Below are positions 8,855 to 18,616 of a stretch of DNA of 53,168 bases, piece by piece; within the stretch, counting starts at the first letter, position 1; every line of letters starts with the position of its first letter. Source of the DNA: Oscillospiraceae bacterium. GTDB lineage: Bacteria > Bacillota > Clostridia > Oscillospirales > Oscillospiraceae. Position numbers and translations under genes: made by a program. Under the pieces are notes generated by a model, which made no database searches, was not told the origin of the DNA, and saw nothing but the letters and a program-made list of their open reading frames with translations. Where the stretch lies: positions 1 through 53,168 of the forward strand of contig JAFRMX010000003.1 of NCBI GenBank assembly GCA_017430455.1. The letters are read 5' to 3'.

Positions 8855-10894
8855 TTATGTGGATTCTTTATTGGGTCCCTTAAAAATTAGATTTCTTGTT
8901 CCTTTATGAACAAAAATGAAAAGAATCAGAAAAGCAAATCCTATTAGATCAGTAGTCCATCCCGATATGATCATGCAAAATGCCCCAGCAATTAAACTAA
9001 TTCGTGATACAATATTCAAATTCTCATTTTTAAACCAGCCACTGAAAGCAATTGATAACGCATAGACTCCAACAAATGCTGTAATAATAGCTAAAATGAT
9101 ATGAACTGTGTCACCCATTATCAGTAGTTCATTGCCATAAACAAAGAAGAAAGGAATAATAAATGCGACTATGCCCAACTTCATTGCAATGAACCCGACT
9201 TTATTGGGATTTGACCCAGATATTGAAGCCGCTGCGTATGCAGCAAGCGCAACTGGAGGAGTTATTTGTGACAATAAAGAATAATAGAAAAGGAATAGAT
9301 GGGCCGCAATAAGCGGAACTCCAAGTACTGTTATTGAGGAAACCAATAACGAAGCAGCTATAACATACGCTGCAACTGTCGGTAAGCCCATTCCAAGAAT
9401 TGTTGCTGCAATTCCCGCAAATAAAAGTGTTAAAAACAGATTTCCTCCTGCTAGTTGGGCAAGTACATATGTCAGCTTTGTCCCAATACCAGATAATAAA
9501 ATCGAACCGACCGCTACCCCTGCACAAGCACATGCTGCGACAATAGATATCGAACGAATTGTTCCTGTTTCTATCGCTTCTAAAATTCTCTTTAATGGGA
9601 TTCTAGTATTTTTTTTAATTGCACAGAATACAATAGTTGCAACTATAGCCCAAACTGCAGCCCTACTTACAGTGGATGATTTAAATGCGATAAAGTAAAT
9701 CAAGACAAATAGAGGAATCAGTAAGTTCCATTCTTTTGCCAACATTGTTTTTACTTTTTCCAGCTTGCTTGTATCAACTCCAACAAGATTATTCTTTCCT
9801 GCTTCCAGATCAACCATATTAAAAACGGCAAAATAGTATAAAAGAGCAGGAACAAGGGCGGCAAGAACAACATTTGAGTACTTTATTCCCATCAGTTCTG
9901 CCATTATGAATGCACCCGAGCCCATTATAGGAGGCATAATTTGACCTCCGGTAGATGCTACAGCCTCAACAGCAGCAGAAAATTCAGGTTTGTACCCTGT
10001 CTTTTTCATCAGGGGTATGGTAAAGACCCCCGTTCCCATAACATTAGCAACAGCACTTCCTGAAATACTTCCAAAAAGTCCGCTCGCCACAACTGCTACT
10101 TTCGCAGGACCTCCCCGGGATCCGCCAGCTACTTTTGTCGACAGCCGGATAAAATATTCTCCAGTACCGCTCACCCCAAGAAATGCCCCAAATACAACTA
10201 AGAGGAAAATATACTTCGCAGACATTCTTATAGGTGCACCAAAGATTCCTTCGGTTCCAACTATAAAAGAAATTGTTCTTTTGAGTGAGTATCCTTTGCT
10301 TGCAATTAATGTGGGAAGGTGATTTCCCAGCAAGCAATATAAAATAAATACTATTGCAACTGCAGGAAGTCCCCATCCGATTGATCTTCTAGCAGCCTCA
10401 ATTGAAAGAATAATTGCTACAGCACCTATTATTAAATCAGCTTGTGTAACACCCCCGCCTCCCGTTGTTCTATATACGAAGGCATTAATATCAATGTTAA
10501 CATATATCACAACAGCAAAAACCAATACTGCCAAAAACAGATCATAAATAGGTACTGGAAATTTTGATTTTATTCTTTCATTTTTAGATGCCGGGTAGTA
10601 TAAAAAAATCAAGAACAACCCCATGCCCCAATGAATTGTATACAACGTCATTGGAGTAGTTAATCTAACTACTATTGCATACACATGATAAAGTACTGCC
10701 AAGCAAGAATATATAGCTATAAAAATTTTAAAAAACTTGCTGTTGAACCTCCTCAGCTTAGAACCATCTTCATCTGTCAAATTATCTGACTCAGAGTTCA
10801 CATCTTTTTTCTCAAATTTATCTAGCATTTCTGAAACATCCATGTTCTCGTCTATTACGTTAGAAATGCTCTTTATATCGTTTCCGTTGTCCAT
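8855..10894 (-). CDS. TRAP transporter fused permease, TAXI type
   Basis: A 679-residue membrane protein fusing the small (DctQ-like) and large (DctM-like) TRAP subunits. A hydrophilic acidic N-terminus of ~50 residues precedes about four helices, then the large-subunit core with GGSRGGPAKVAVVASGLFGS, SGSAVANVMGTGVFTIPLMK and the SAAVEAVASTGGQIMPPIMG block. That last motif is typical of TAXI-type fused permeases. Such systems drive Na+-coupled import of a carboxylate delivered by a TAXI binding protein, which is encoded next at 11046. GGAGG lies 5 bases before the ATG. AT-rich codon use matches the island rather than the flanks. Confidence 0.93.
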   Translation of the reverse strand: MDNGNDIKSISNVIDENMDVSEMLDKFEKKDVNSESDNLTDEDGSKLRRFNSKFFKIFIAIYSCLAVLYHVYAIVVRLTTPMTLYTIHWGMGLFLIFLYYPASKNERIKSKFPVPIYDLFLAVLVFAVVIYVNIDINAFVYRTTGGGGVTQADLIIGAVAIILSIEAARRSIGWGLPAVAIVFILYCLLGNHLPTLIASKGYSLKRTISFIVGTEGIFGAPIRMSAKYIFLLVVFGAFLGVSGTGEYFIRLSTKVAGGSRGGPAKVAVVASGLFGSISGSAVANVMGTGVFTIPLMKKTGYKPEFSAAVEAVASTGGQIMPPIMGSGAFIMAELMGIKYSNVVLAALVPALLYYFAVFNMVDLEAGKNNLVGVDTSKLEKVKTMLAKEWNLLIPLFVLIYFIAFKSSTVSRAAVWAIVATIVFCAIKKNTRIPLKRILEAIETGTIRSISIVAACACAGVAVGSILLSGIGTKLTYVLAQLAGGNLFLTLLFAGIAATILGMGLPTVAAYVIAASLLVSSITVLGVPLIAAHLFLFYYSLLSQITPPVALAAYAAASISGSNPNKVGFIAMKLGIVAFIIPFFFVYGNELLIMGDTVHIILAIITAFVGVYALSIAFSGWFKNENLNIVSRISLIAGAFCMIISGWTTDLIGFAFLILFIFVHKGTRNLIFKGPNKEST

Positions 10895-11045
10895 ATATCC
10901 TCCAAACCTAACTTAGCCTATGCGCAGCATTAATGCAAAGCGTATAGGCTAAGATTAAACAGAAATACGTTGAGCCTTAGCAGCTAACTTACTCACTCCG
11001 CCGTACTATAGGAGTTCTGCATCCATTCTCTATGAAAAAAGGCGT

Positions 11046-12137
11046 TTAAACTTCAGGAGGAATAAGCTCATCAGGTACTTCAATTCCCTGCTCTACATAA
11101 TACCTATATGCTCCAGGATGCAGAGGAATAGGCTGGCCGCCAATGTTTTCAAGTGCTGTCTGACTGGCAGTAGATACTGTAGAGGTCAGAACATCAATAT
11201 TCTCAAACACGGCTCTGGTAATTGCATAAGCAAGATCGTCGCTCAAGTCTGTTGTACCATAAACGGCCTGCCAAGAGGCAAAAGTTTTATAATCTTCAGT
11301 CAGACCTTTATAAGTGCCTGCACTTAACGCGTATTCATTATAATATGGATACGCATCTAATACCTGCTTTAACTGCTCTTCCGACAATGATACAAACTTT
11401 ATATCGGTTTTTGCTTCCGCCTCAATCAGACTACTGTTTGGCTGCAGGAACTGCCCTGTCACAGCATCAACTTGTCCCTCTGTTAAAGCAGTTATGCAAT
11501 CACTCCAACCCGCGTTCTGAATACTGAGCTTATCTGTCAGTCCTAATGCTTCAAAAACAGCACGGCTACTAATATCTGTTGAACCGCTGGCAGGGCCGAC
11601 TCCAACAATTTTGCCAATAAAGTCCTCAAGATTGGTTGCATTTTGATCTGTAGTAAAAGCAGCATAGACTGTAGGCATACATACGAACAAACTACGGATC
11701 TCAGGGAATGCCTCACCGCTTGCACCAGTGTAAGCATTATATGCATAAGAAGACTCGATGCACGCTATGTCTAAGTCGCCGCTCTGTAGAAGCGAAAGAT
11801 TTTCGCCTGTTCCAGCAGTACCTTCAAGTATCAATTCCAAACCATCAACTTCATTGTTCACAATACTAGCGATGCCACCCATATATACATATTGGGTGCC
11901 ACCCGAAGTGCCGGAACCTGTAGAAATTTTCACTCCATTAAATTTGGGCATCGGGTTGCCTTCCGCTACTGCTTCCGATTGTTCCTGAGCCGTGCTTGCA
12001 GTATCCTGAACAGTGTTTGTAGGTTCCTGAACGGTATTTGTGGTCTCCTTTGTTGACCCACATGCTGACAGTACACTAAAACAGAGTGTGAATACGAGCA
12101 ACAAGGCAACAAGCTTTAAAATATTTTTTTTCTTCAT
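11046..12137 (-). CDS. TAXI family TRAP transporter solute-binding lipoprotein
   Basis: A ~363-residue secreted lipoprotein. The signal peptide is KKKNILKLVALLLVFTLCFS with lipobox LSAC, so the mature protein is lipid-anchored outside. A low-complexity T/Q/E linker follows (ETTNTVQEPTNTVQDTAST). The ligand domain has ISTGSGTSGGTQYVYMGG, the TAXI glycine-rich N-terminal motif, and a GVGPASGSTDISSRAV segment. It captures the substrate for the permease at 8855. Two ATGs are possible (12140, 12137); the second has better spacing from AAGGAG. It lies 151 bases upstream of the permease, so the importer pair is co-directional with the catabolic genes. Confidence 0.92.
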   Translation of the reverse strand: MKKKNILKLVALLLVFTLCFSVLSACGSTKETTNTVQEPTNTVQDTASTAQEQSEAVAEGNPMPKFNGVKISTGSGTSGGTQYVYMGGIASIVNNEVDGLELILEGTAGTGENLSLLQSGDLDIACIESSYAYNAYTGASGEAFPEIRSLFVCMPTVYAAFTTDQNATNLEDFIGKIVGVGPASGSTDISSRAVFEALGLTDKLSIQNAGWSDCITALTEGQVDAVTGQFLQPNSSLIEAEAKTDIKFVSLSEEQLKQVLDAYPYYNEYALSAGTYKGLTEDYKTFASWQAVYGTTDLSDDLAYAITRAVFENIDVLTSTVSTASQTALENIGGQPIPLHPGAYRYYVEQGIEVPDELIPPEV

Positions 12138-12288
12138 CATTTCTCCTTCTTTCTTTTTTTGAGACTATTTGTGCAGTAAGAATAGAGAATCAATTACATG
12201 CACATTTGTTTTGTTTCTTCCCTTTTGACATAACAGAGAACGCTAAAAAAATTTTACCTATTAATCTATATAAACCCTCCTTTCTATT

Positions 12289-12987
12289 TTATTCTTCGTC
12301 CCAAGCTTTATCTAAAAATTCAAAGCCTTTTTCCTCAAAGACCTTCCGAACCCAACTATGATCTAAGGTTCCATCCCCAGATTGCTGATTTTTTTCCCTA
12401 TCTTTCTCAGCAAAGGTCTCAACTTCATCAATTACATTTGCTGCATCATACGAATGGATTACAACAATTCCGTCTTCATCTCCTCGGATAATGTCGCCTG
12501 GGAACACAACGACGCCACCAATAGACACAGGGACATTTATCTCGCCAGTATTGGCCGCCTTCTGCGCATTACCTTGAATTGCTTTCGTGTAAACTGCAAA
12601 ATCACTCAGTTCACTGGTAGCACCGCTATCTCGAAGTGCACCATCCACAACAAATCCGCGAATGCCTTTATTGCGGGCATAGAGCATCATGCCTTCTCCG
12701 CCTACACTACGCTCAGTGCATCCTCCAGCGTCTACAACAATAACATCACCAGGTTGTGCAATATCCAAGGCCATGTGGAACAAAAATGTTCCTTCCCCAA
12801 AGGGGGCTTTCACAGTAATCGCAGTTCCGGCCAAATTAACATTATTAAGCGGCCGAATACCAGAATCAACACATGCCATCCCACCAAGCACATCGCTAAT
12901 ATTTGTCACCGGTATATTTGCAAACCGCTCAACCAGTGAGGGATCGGGACGATCAACCTTTTGATAAATTCTGCGTCCGACAGGCAT
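12289..12987 (-). CDS. RraA family aldolase/decarboxylase (paralogue 1)
   Basis: A 232-residue RraA-fold protein. It shows TNISDVLGGMACVDSGIRPL near the N-terminus, the GDVIVVDAGG metal/substrate loop, and FVVDGALRDSG carrying the catalytic Arg-Asp pair, then PGDIIRGDEDGIVVI. Family members cleave 4-hydroxy-4-methyl-2-oxoglutarate-like acids or decarboxylate oxaloacetate with a divalent metal; others do not act on RNase E despite the name. It starts three bases after the stop of the reductase at 12990. A second, clearly different RraA gene lies at 19872. The C-terminal ~35 residues extend beyond the core. Confidence 0.88.
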   Translation of the reverse strand: MPVGRRIYQKVDRPDPSLVERFANIPVTNISDVLGGMACVDSGIRPLNNVNLAGTAITVKAPFGEGTFLFHMALDIAQPGDVIVVDAGGCTERSVGGEGMMLYARNKGIRGFVVDGALRDSGATSELSDFAVYTKAIQGNAQKAANTGEINVPVSIGGVVVFPGDIIRGDEDGIVVIHSYDAANVIDEVETFAEKDREKNQQSGDGTLDHSWVRKVFEEKGFEFLDKAWDEE

Positions 12988-12989
12988 CT

Positions 12990-14963
12990 TTATATATCCC
13001 TCCCATTATCTTTAAGAAATACTCTGCTTTTAATAAATGCATCTTTCATCGCATGAGGTATACGTCCGCTTTGTACATTGTCTCCAACGCGAACAACATT
13101 TTCAAAAGCTTTTTCAAAGTCTTCAGCAATTATATTTCTTGGGTTAACTCCAAGTGAAAGCACCACGTAGTCTGCAGGGATCACCATTTCCTCGTTTGTC
13201 TCAACTTGCTTTACGACAGCACAATGGTCTCCGATAGATGTCAGTGCACAACACGTATAAAAAGCAGGTGAGTAAGGAGACATTCTGTTCATCAAATCAT
13301 CAACAATGACGGAGAACATTCCCGGCCCAACAGCATTCTGCATCTCTACCATTGATACTTTACAACCCTCAATGCAAAGTTTTTCGCCGCATTCCAGGCC
13401 TGTCATTCCAGAACCGATTACTACAACATTCCCGCTGACCTTACTGCGTCCAGCAATAACATCATGAACTGTGACGACAAAATCTTGGTCTACACCTTCA
13501 ATTGCAGGAATAATTGGCTCGGCACCGCAGGCAACCACCACCCCTTCAAAATTAAAAGCCTTAGCTTTTTCAGCGGAGATGGTTTCACCTACGTGAACAT
13601 CAACGTTAAGTCGACGCAACTCTTCCACCATAGTTTCGGTCAGTTTCGTAATTTTATCCTTATGCGCTCCTTTATCTGCAAGATTCATACTGCCGCCAAG
13701 CTTATTATCTTGCTCATACACAGTTACTTTGAAGCCCCTTCTGGCAAGGACAGAAGCGGATTCCATACCAGAAGGACCCCCGCCCAACACAAGAATTGAC
13801 CTTCCATCTCCATCTTGTGGCAATTCAAGAGGATATGCTGATTCAAAGCCAACACGAGGATTCAGGGCACACCTTATAGGTAATTTTGAATACAACTGTT
13901 CACGACAGAACATACAACCCAGACATTTCCTAATCCCCAAGACATCGTTATTTCTTGCCTTCTTCATAAAGAAGGGATCTGCAATTAATGCTCTGCCAAG
14001 CGCAACGAAGTCACATACTCCTTCCTGCAACATTTGTTCAGCAAAAATCGGGTCCTTTATTGTGTTTGTTGAAATAACAGGTATAGATACAACTTCTTTT
14101 ATTTTTTTGGGAACTTGCTTTTTCCAGCCTGACTGAAATGAATATGGTTCGCAATTTGCATTAGCGTTGAAGTTATTTCCATAACTAACATTGAGTACGT
14201 CCGCTCCTGCTTTTTCGAAGATTAATGCAATCTCTGGCGTATCATTTACGGTAAGTGTTCCGGGAATATTCGGCGTAAATTCATCTCCCGGAAACCTGAC
14301 ACTAACAGGGAACTTATCTCCGGCGGCGTCATGTATACCCTGAATGATTTCAGTATATATTCTGCACCTGTTTTCTGCTGATCCGCCGTATTCATCATCT
14401 CTGTTATTATAATACGGACTAAGAAACTGAGCTAAAAGGTACCCATGTGCTCCAGCAAGTTCAACACCATCAAACCCAGCTTTTTTTGCTCTTACTGCGG
14501 CATCCACAAAACGCTGTTCAACAATTTTAATTTCATCCGTACTCATTTTATGTGCCGGTTTCCCGCCCGGCATTACGGGGATTTCACTGGCACCCCATGG
14601 CGCGCCGTTCGGAGTAATAGCGCTTTTTGCGCCATATGAATGTAGCTGAATAAAGACCGCACAGTCATATTGGTGGACAGCTTCTGTTAATCTTTGAAAT
14701 GAACTAATGTATCGATCATTATCAATACAGAGCTGATAATCCCATGGCGTATTATTAATACTGTCAACATTAGTAGCTTCAACTATTATCATGCCAATAC
14801 CGCCACTTGCTCGTTCAGCATAATAGTTGATTGTTCGAGTGCCAGGAGAGCCGTCAAGCTCACCATACAGAACCTGCATAGGTGACATTACCGCTCTGTT
14901 TTTTATTATTAGTTTTCCGATTTTTCCAGATTCAAATATTTTTTTCACTTTCTTTTTCTCCAT
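12990..14963 (-). CDS. FMN/FAD/4Fe-4S NADH:flavin oxidoreductase (old yellow enzyme, dienoyl-CoA reductase type)
   Basis: A 657-residue three-part flavoenzyme. The N-terminal TIM barrel of the old yellow enzyme family has AVMSPMQVLYGELDG, ELAGAHGYLLAQFLSP and PVSVRFPGDEF. The 4Fe-4S cluster cysteines follow at about 340-360 (CLGCMFCREQ then RCALNPRVG). FAD- and NAD-binding Rossmann units come last (ILVLGGGPSGMESASVLARR; VVVIGSGMTGLECGEKLC). Relatives reduce alpha,beta-unsaturated CoA esters, enones, trimethylamine or bile acid intermediates in anaerobes. Here it presumably reduces an unsaturated intermediate of the island's pathway. Length matches the family. No strong ribosome binding site is visible before the ATG. 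Confidence 0.9.
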   Translation of the reverse strand: MEKKKVKKIFESGKIGKLIIKNRAVMSPMQVLYGELDGSPGTRTINYYAERASGGIGMIIVEATNVDSINNTPWDYQLCIDNDRYISSFQRLTEAVHQYDCAVFIQLHSYGAKSAITPNGAPWGASEIPVMPGGKPAHKMSTDEIKIVEQRFVDAAVRAKKAGFDGVELAGAHGYLLAQFLSPYYNNRDDEYGGSAENRCRIYTEIIQGIHDAAGDKFPVSVRFPGDEFTPNIPGTLTVNDTPEIALIFEKAGADVLNVSYGNNFNANANCEPYSFQSGWKKQVPKKIKEVVSIPVISTNTIKDPIFAEQMLQEGVCDFVALGRALIADPFFMKKARNNDVLGIRKCLGCMFCREQLYSKLPIRCALNPRVGFESAYPLELPQDGDGRSILVLGGGPSGMESASVLARRGFKVTVYEQDNKLGGSMNLADKGAHKDKITKLTETMVEELRRLNVDVHVGETISAEKAKAFNFEGVVVACGAEPIIPAIEGVDQDFVVTVHDVIAGRSKVSGNVVVIGSGMTGLECGEKLCIEGCKVSMVEMQNAVGPGMFSVIVDDLMNRMSPYSPAFYTCCALTSIGDHCAVVKQVETNEEMVIPADYVVLSLGVNPRNIIAEDFEKAFENVVRVGDNVQSGRIPHAMKDAFIKSRVFLKDNGRDI

Positions 14964-14983
14964 AATACATTATCTAAGAGAGA

Positions 14984-16174
14984 CTAACATAATCCACGAA
15001 GAAGCTCACGATCAATATTTTGCAGCATCTTCTTATTAGCTGATTTGAGAGCAGCAACAAGGCAATCGATATCCTCAAAAGAATTAAAAAAACCTAAGCT
15101 GATCCTTACAGTACCCTTATACTCGTCATTTTTTAAATGCTTGTGAACTAATGCCGCACAGTGGTGTCCAGCACGAACTGCAATATCGTACTCATTATCC
15201 AAGATGGCTGCCAATTCACCGCATAAGAACCCTTGGATATTAATAGAGACAATACCAGCCTGACAGCTCATATCCGGAGCAGAATAAATAACAATATTAG
15301 GTACTTCTGTTAATTTAGAAAACAAATACTTGGTTTTCTCTTCTTCATTCTTTAGAGTATCGTTTTTTTTCAGCCAATTTAAAGAAGCATGCAGCCCACA
15401 AATGGCAACAGTATCTTTGCTGCCACACTCATATTTATCCGGAGCGTTCTGAGGCATCAGCAAACTGGTTGACTGAGTTCCTGTTCCCCCAGATAAAACC
15501 GTATCGACCAATTCTTCGGCCCTATGACGAATAAAAAAGCCACCAATACCAAATGGTCCGTATAAAGTCTTATGCCCGGCAAATGTTAAAACATCTGCAT
15601 TTAGTTGTGAAAAGCGCATTTTCAAAAGACCTATGGCTTGTGAACCATCCAATAAAGTAAACGCGTCATATCTTTTTGCCATTTTAAAAATCTGCTGAAC
15701 AGGCAAAATATATCCTGTAACATTTGAAACGGCTGTTATTGCAACAAAATCCGGGTGATTCTGAATAAAGCATTTTTCAGTTTCATCCAAATCTATCGCA
15801 AGATCGCTCGTTAATGGCAATTCGATTATGCTGATACCATATTTTTCTCGCATTAAATAAAGTGGCCTTAAAACGGAATTATGTTCGAACGGAGACACAT
15901 AAGCAACGGAATCTTTGGTCCATTTAAATCCGCAAATGACTTCATTGAGTGCGATAGTGACCGATGGAGTAAAAACGACTTCTGCCTGTTCTTTCGCATC
16001 AATAAGGCTGATGAGCATATTTCTAGTTTCTTTAATCATTTCACTTGACTCTCTTGACGCTTTATATGCACCTCTCCCTGCATTTACAGCGCCGAATCTT
16101 GAGTAATTATTCATAGAATCCAGAACAAGGTCAGGTTTTGGAAAAGTAGTTGCCGCATTATCAAAATACTTCAT
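14984..16174 (-). CDS. Class V PLP enzyme, cysteine desulfurase-like (EGC family)
   Basis: A 396-residue fold-type I PLP enzyme. YFDNAATTFPKP at the N-terminus, NAGRGAYKASRES, the phosphate-binding SVTIALNE region, LDGSQAIG with the pyridoxal-nitrogen aspartate, and FAGHKTLYGPFGIGG with the PLP lysine near 205. A Cys lies in AVRAGHHCAALVHKHL, at the position of the sulfur-accepting cysteine of SufS/NifS types. It may be a true cysteine desulfurase or a selenocysteine/cysteine lyase-like enzyme recruited to the catabolic set. It starts about 50 bases downstream of the AhpD-like gene in the same operon. Confidence 0.88.
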   Translation of the reverse strand: MKYFDNAATTFPKPDLVLDSMNNYSRFGAVNAGRGAYKASRESSEMIKETRNMLISLIDAKEQAEVVFTPSVTIALNEVICGFKWTKDSVAYVSPFEHNSVLRPLYLMREKYGISIIELPLTSDLAIDLDETEKCFIQNHPDFVAITAVSNVTGYILPVQQIFKMAKRYDAFTLLDGSQAIGLLKMRFSQLNADVLTFAGHKTLYGPFGIGGFFIRHRAEELVDTVLSGGTGTQSTSLLMPQNAPDKYECGSKDTVAICGLHASLNWLKKNDTLKNEEEKTKYLFSKLTEVPNIVIYSAPDMSCQAGIVSINIQGFLCGELAAILDNEYDIAVRAGHHCAALVHKHLKNDEYKGTVRISLGFFNSFEDIDCLVAALKSANKKMLQNIDRELLRGLC

Positions 16175-16223
16175 ATCATCATCCTTCTTAGCTACAAAAG
16201 ATTAATAAAGAAACGGACTATGA

Positions 16224-16832
16224 TTATTTACTGAAGTTTCTATTGTGTGAGAAATGACCAATATTCCCAACTGGCGCAATGGTGCTGACCCAGCGATTTG
16301 TGTAATTAAAGAAGCCCGCCACATACGCAGCTTCAAGAATTTCATGATCGTTCAGTCCGACGGCTCTAAGTTTTTCGACCTGTTCATTATCTATCTCTCT
16401 GGGATTCGCTGTTACAAACCAGGCATATTCACAAAGCGCATAATCAACAGCAGAAAGCTCGGATTTGCAGGATCTATAATTATACGACAATTTGTCGACC
16501 AGCGATGCATTTTTCCACATGCCGCGAAGATTATCTCCGTGAGTTGTTAGACAATATGAACAACAGTTGTATGAAGACACAACTACACCTATCATTTCCT
16601 TTTGAGCATCCGTCAAATAACAGGTATCGTTAAACAGTGATGCTTTGAAATTCAGGAAACCAATATATTCTTTTGCATTTAGAGGAAGCACCTTGAAAAG
16701 ATTGTTGATAAATCCCCAATTATTCATCATTGTTTCAACATTTTTATCAAAAACTGCATATTCTTCGTCTGTCATTTCAGAGCGATCCGGTTTCTGAAGA
16801 CGAGAAAGCTGTTCATCAAACTCTAGGACCAT
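16224..16832 (-). CDS. AhpD-like / carboxymuconolactone decarboxylase family protein
   Basis: A 202-residue all-helical protein with the family's redox motif NCCSYCLTTHGDNLRG (Cys-x-x-Cys-x3-His, ~85-100). LTDAQKEMIGVVVSSYN precedes it, as in peroxidase-related members. Relatives act as peroxidases, decarboxylases or hydrolases; the CxxC-H arrangement favours a thiol redox role. The start MVLEFDEQL is chosen because GGAGG lies 7 bases ahead; the frame opens ten codons earlier without one. The gene is 33 bases downstream of the Dabb gene. Confidence 0.85.
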   Translation of the reverse strand: MVLEFDEQLSRLQKPDRSEMTDEEYAVFDKNVETMMNNWGFINNLFKVLPLNAKEYIGFLNFKASLFNDTCYLTDAQKEMIGVVVSSYNCCSYCLTTHGDNLRGMWKNASLVDKLSYNYRSCKSELSAVDYALCEYAWFVTANPREIDNEQVEKLRAVGLNDHEILEAAYVAGFFNYTNRWVSTIAPVGNIGHFSHNRNFSK

Positions 16833-16865
16833 AATAATTCCTCCATTTTTTGTTTTATACAAGTC

Positions 16866-17168
16866 TTAATACTCGTAATCAACGGCTGCACGTTCTTTAC
16901 GTACTGAAGTTACAAATTCTCTTAATGCCAAATGTGGCGGGAATGCACCCCATTCCTTAAGACTTTCTAAATCATCAAATTCCATTTCTTCCACGTAATC
17001 CCAGTAGTGTGCTCCACTAAAGATACATGTATGATGCGTTAGCTTCCTTAATTTTGGAAATTGCTTTGCAACCTCATCCAATCTCTCGGCCGCAATTTTA
17101 ATGTTGGTTTGCATATCATTTCCGTTTGCTTCCGGATACATTCTCCAAAAAACTATATGTTTAATCAT
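16866..17168 (-). CDS. Dabb (stress-responsive alpha/beta barrel) domain protein
   Basis: A 100-residue ferredoxin-like fold protein starting MIKHIVFWRMYPEANG, the classic Dabb opening. A central acidic EEMEFDDLESLKEWG segment and the end HLALREFVTSVRKERAAVDY complete the domain. Dimeric Dabb proteins include polyketide and olivetolic acid cyclases, but most are small proteins of unknown role found in catabolic operons. AGGTGATGAA precedes the ATG. Confidence 0.88.
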   Translation of the reverse strand: MIKHIVFWRMYPEANGNDMQTNIKIAAERLDEVAKQFPKLRKLTHHTCIFSGAHYWDYVEEMEFDDLESLKEWGAFPPHLALREFVTSVRKERAAVDYEY

Positions 17169-17189
17169 TTCATCACCTATTACTTTCTA

Positions 17190-17438
17190 TTATATTGGCA
17201 TGCAAATTATTAATTGCTCGTCCCAGGCAGTATCATAGAAAGGGCATTCATCTTTTTCAAGTTCAGGCCGTTTCTCATGGCTCGAAGTACCTGCACGAAG
17301 CTGGCTGGCATAGAGTTCCTTTAACTCATTCAGAGCGTTTGTCTTTTTCGCAATCTCTTCAACGTCTTGCGTCCTGATTGCAGCAACATCATCTTTAACG
17401 GCAACCATGCTGTACCCTGCCGTTGTATAATTGAACAC
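17190..17438 (-). CDS. Small unrecognised protein of the catabolic operon
   Basis: An 82-codon frame starting at a GTG (17438) directly after an in-frame TAA, with an internal ATG (MVAVKDDVAA) as alternative start. It is charged, with a predicted helix DVEEIAKKTNALNELKELYA, and ends FYDTAWDEQLIICMPI. The DTAWDE end faintly resembles the DKAWDEE end of the RraA protein at 12289, so it could be a decayed RraA C-terminus; this is weak. It lies between the dehydrogenase and the Dabb gene with tight spacing. Confidence 0.5.
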   Translation of the reverse strand: MFNYTTAGYSMVAVKDDVAAIRTQDVEEIAKKTNALNELKELYASQLRAGTSSHEKRPELEKDECPFYDTAWDEQLIICMPI

Positions 17439-17500
17439 TTATCAGCTTACCGCAAATATTTTTAAAATCATATACTATGCAGGAAGCTGATAAGTAAATG

Positions 17501-18376
17501 TTATTTCTTTCCCTGAGCTTCTAAAATAGCATCAAGGACATCATTCATTGTGGGTGCAGGTTTGTTACCAAATTTTGCATTTAACCCGAGATTTGTAAGC
17601 CAACGCATTTTTTCAGTTGAAGCAACAGACATTCTGTTATCGAGCCCAATTTTTTCCTGCATCAATGTTACTGCTTCAATCTCATCCCCGCGGCGTTTTG
17701 CATGAACAACATTTGTTTTTACCATCATTTTCAGAGTATCCTCAAGCGGAACATCCGTGAAAAGCGCAATGAATGAATCAAAAACCTGCTGTTCAATGCC
17801 ATATAAGCGTGCACAGGTTAAGCATTCAATAAGAGCTGTTTCGAACGGTTTTGTGAAGATACTGCGTATGACCTTAAAAGCAGACGCCTGTCCGATTTTA
17901 TCTCCCATATATTTGATATTCATACCCAAAGCATTCAGCTCATTTGTAATTGCTTCTGCATCTGGTCCGCTGCTGCAGCATGGAGACTTTTCCTTATACA
18001 GATTTGCAGAAACCAATACGCAACCATCAATAAATGTACAAGCGTCACCGATGTATTCTTCAACTTCCTTTACCTCGTCCGGTGTTGTCGAGTTGAATTC
18101 ACAATAAACCTGACCTTTGGTCAGATATTCTTTATACATTTTGGCCGTTTCAAGTGCCAAAGAACATGCGGTCACAGAAATAATGACATCGGATCCTTCA
18201 ATAAGTTCTTTGGGAGAATCAACCAAAACAACTCCGGCTTTTGAGCATTTATCAAAATGCTCCTTTCCCAAAGTTTCAAACCTGATGTCATATCCTTTAA
18301 CTTTGACTCCTTTTTCTGCCAAGCCAGCAGAAACATTTCCGCCAACTTCTCCAAGCCCAATAAATGCTATAACCAT
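17501..18376 (-). CDS. NAD(P)-dependent beta-hydroxyacid dehydrogenase with DUF1932-type C-terminus
   Basis: A 291-residue enzyme of the 6-phosphogluconate/3-hydroxyisobutyrate dehydrogenase group. The Rossmann motif is at the very start (MVIAFIGLGEVGGNVSAGLA). YIGDACTFIDGCVLVSANLY holds the usual substrate-binding Asp-Gly region, and the conserved lysine lies in KIGQASAFKVIRSIF (~170). The C-terminal helices (GIEQQVFDSFIALF) match the DUF1932 type rather than classic HIBADH. It probably oxidises or reduces a hydroxy acid of the island's pathway. AAGGAGAAAGAAAA precedes the ATG. Confidence 0.86.
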   Translation of the reverse strand: MVIAFIGLGEVGGNVSAGLAEKGVKVKGYDIRFETLGKEHFDKCSKAGVVLVDSPKELIEGSDVIISVTACSLALETAKMYKEYLTKGQVYCEFNSTTPDEVKEVEEYIGDACTFIDGCVLVSANLYKEKSPCCSSGPDAEAITNELNALGMNIKYMGDKIGQASAFKVIRSIFTKPFETALIECLTCARLYGIEQQVFDSFIALFTDVPLEDTLKMMVKTNVVHAKRRGDEIEAVTLMQEKIGLDNRMSVASTEKMRWLTNLGLNAKFGNKPAPTMNDVLDAILEAQGKK

Positions 18377-18616
18377 TTTTCTTTCTCCTTCATAAAAAGA
18401 ATAATATTCATTTCATTAATAACGCTGTGGATTTGTCTTTGAAGCTGTTTTCTTCTTTCCTTATGAGAAAAGCAAAAACAACTACAAATGCAAGACCTAT
18501 TGCTTCTGTTTTGTGCTTTATCGTTGATGTTTTCCTTATACCCTCAAGCAGAAAGAACACGCAGTGAACAGCTGTTTGTCAGTCCAAGGAATTTGCTGCA
18601 TCAGCAACAAAAAGGA
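18377..18616. other. 240-base gap inside the catabolic operon
   Basis: I see no gene, no clear terminator and no strong promoter here. It separates the enolase-superfamily gene from the dehydrogenase, both leftward, so a second operon start in this gap is possible. Confidence 0.4.
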
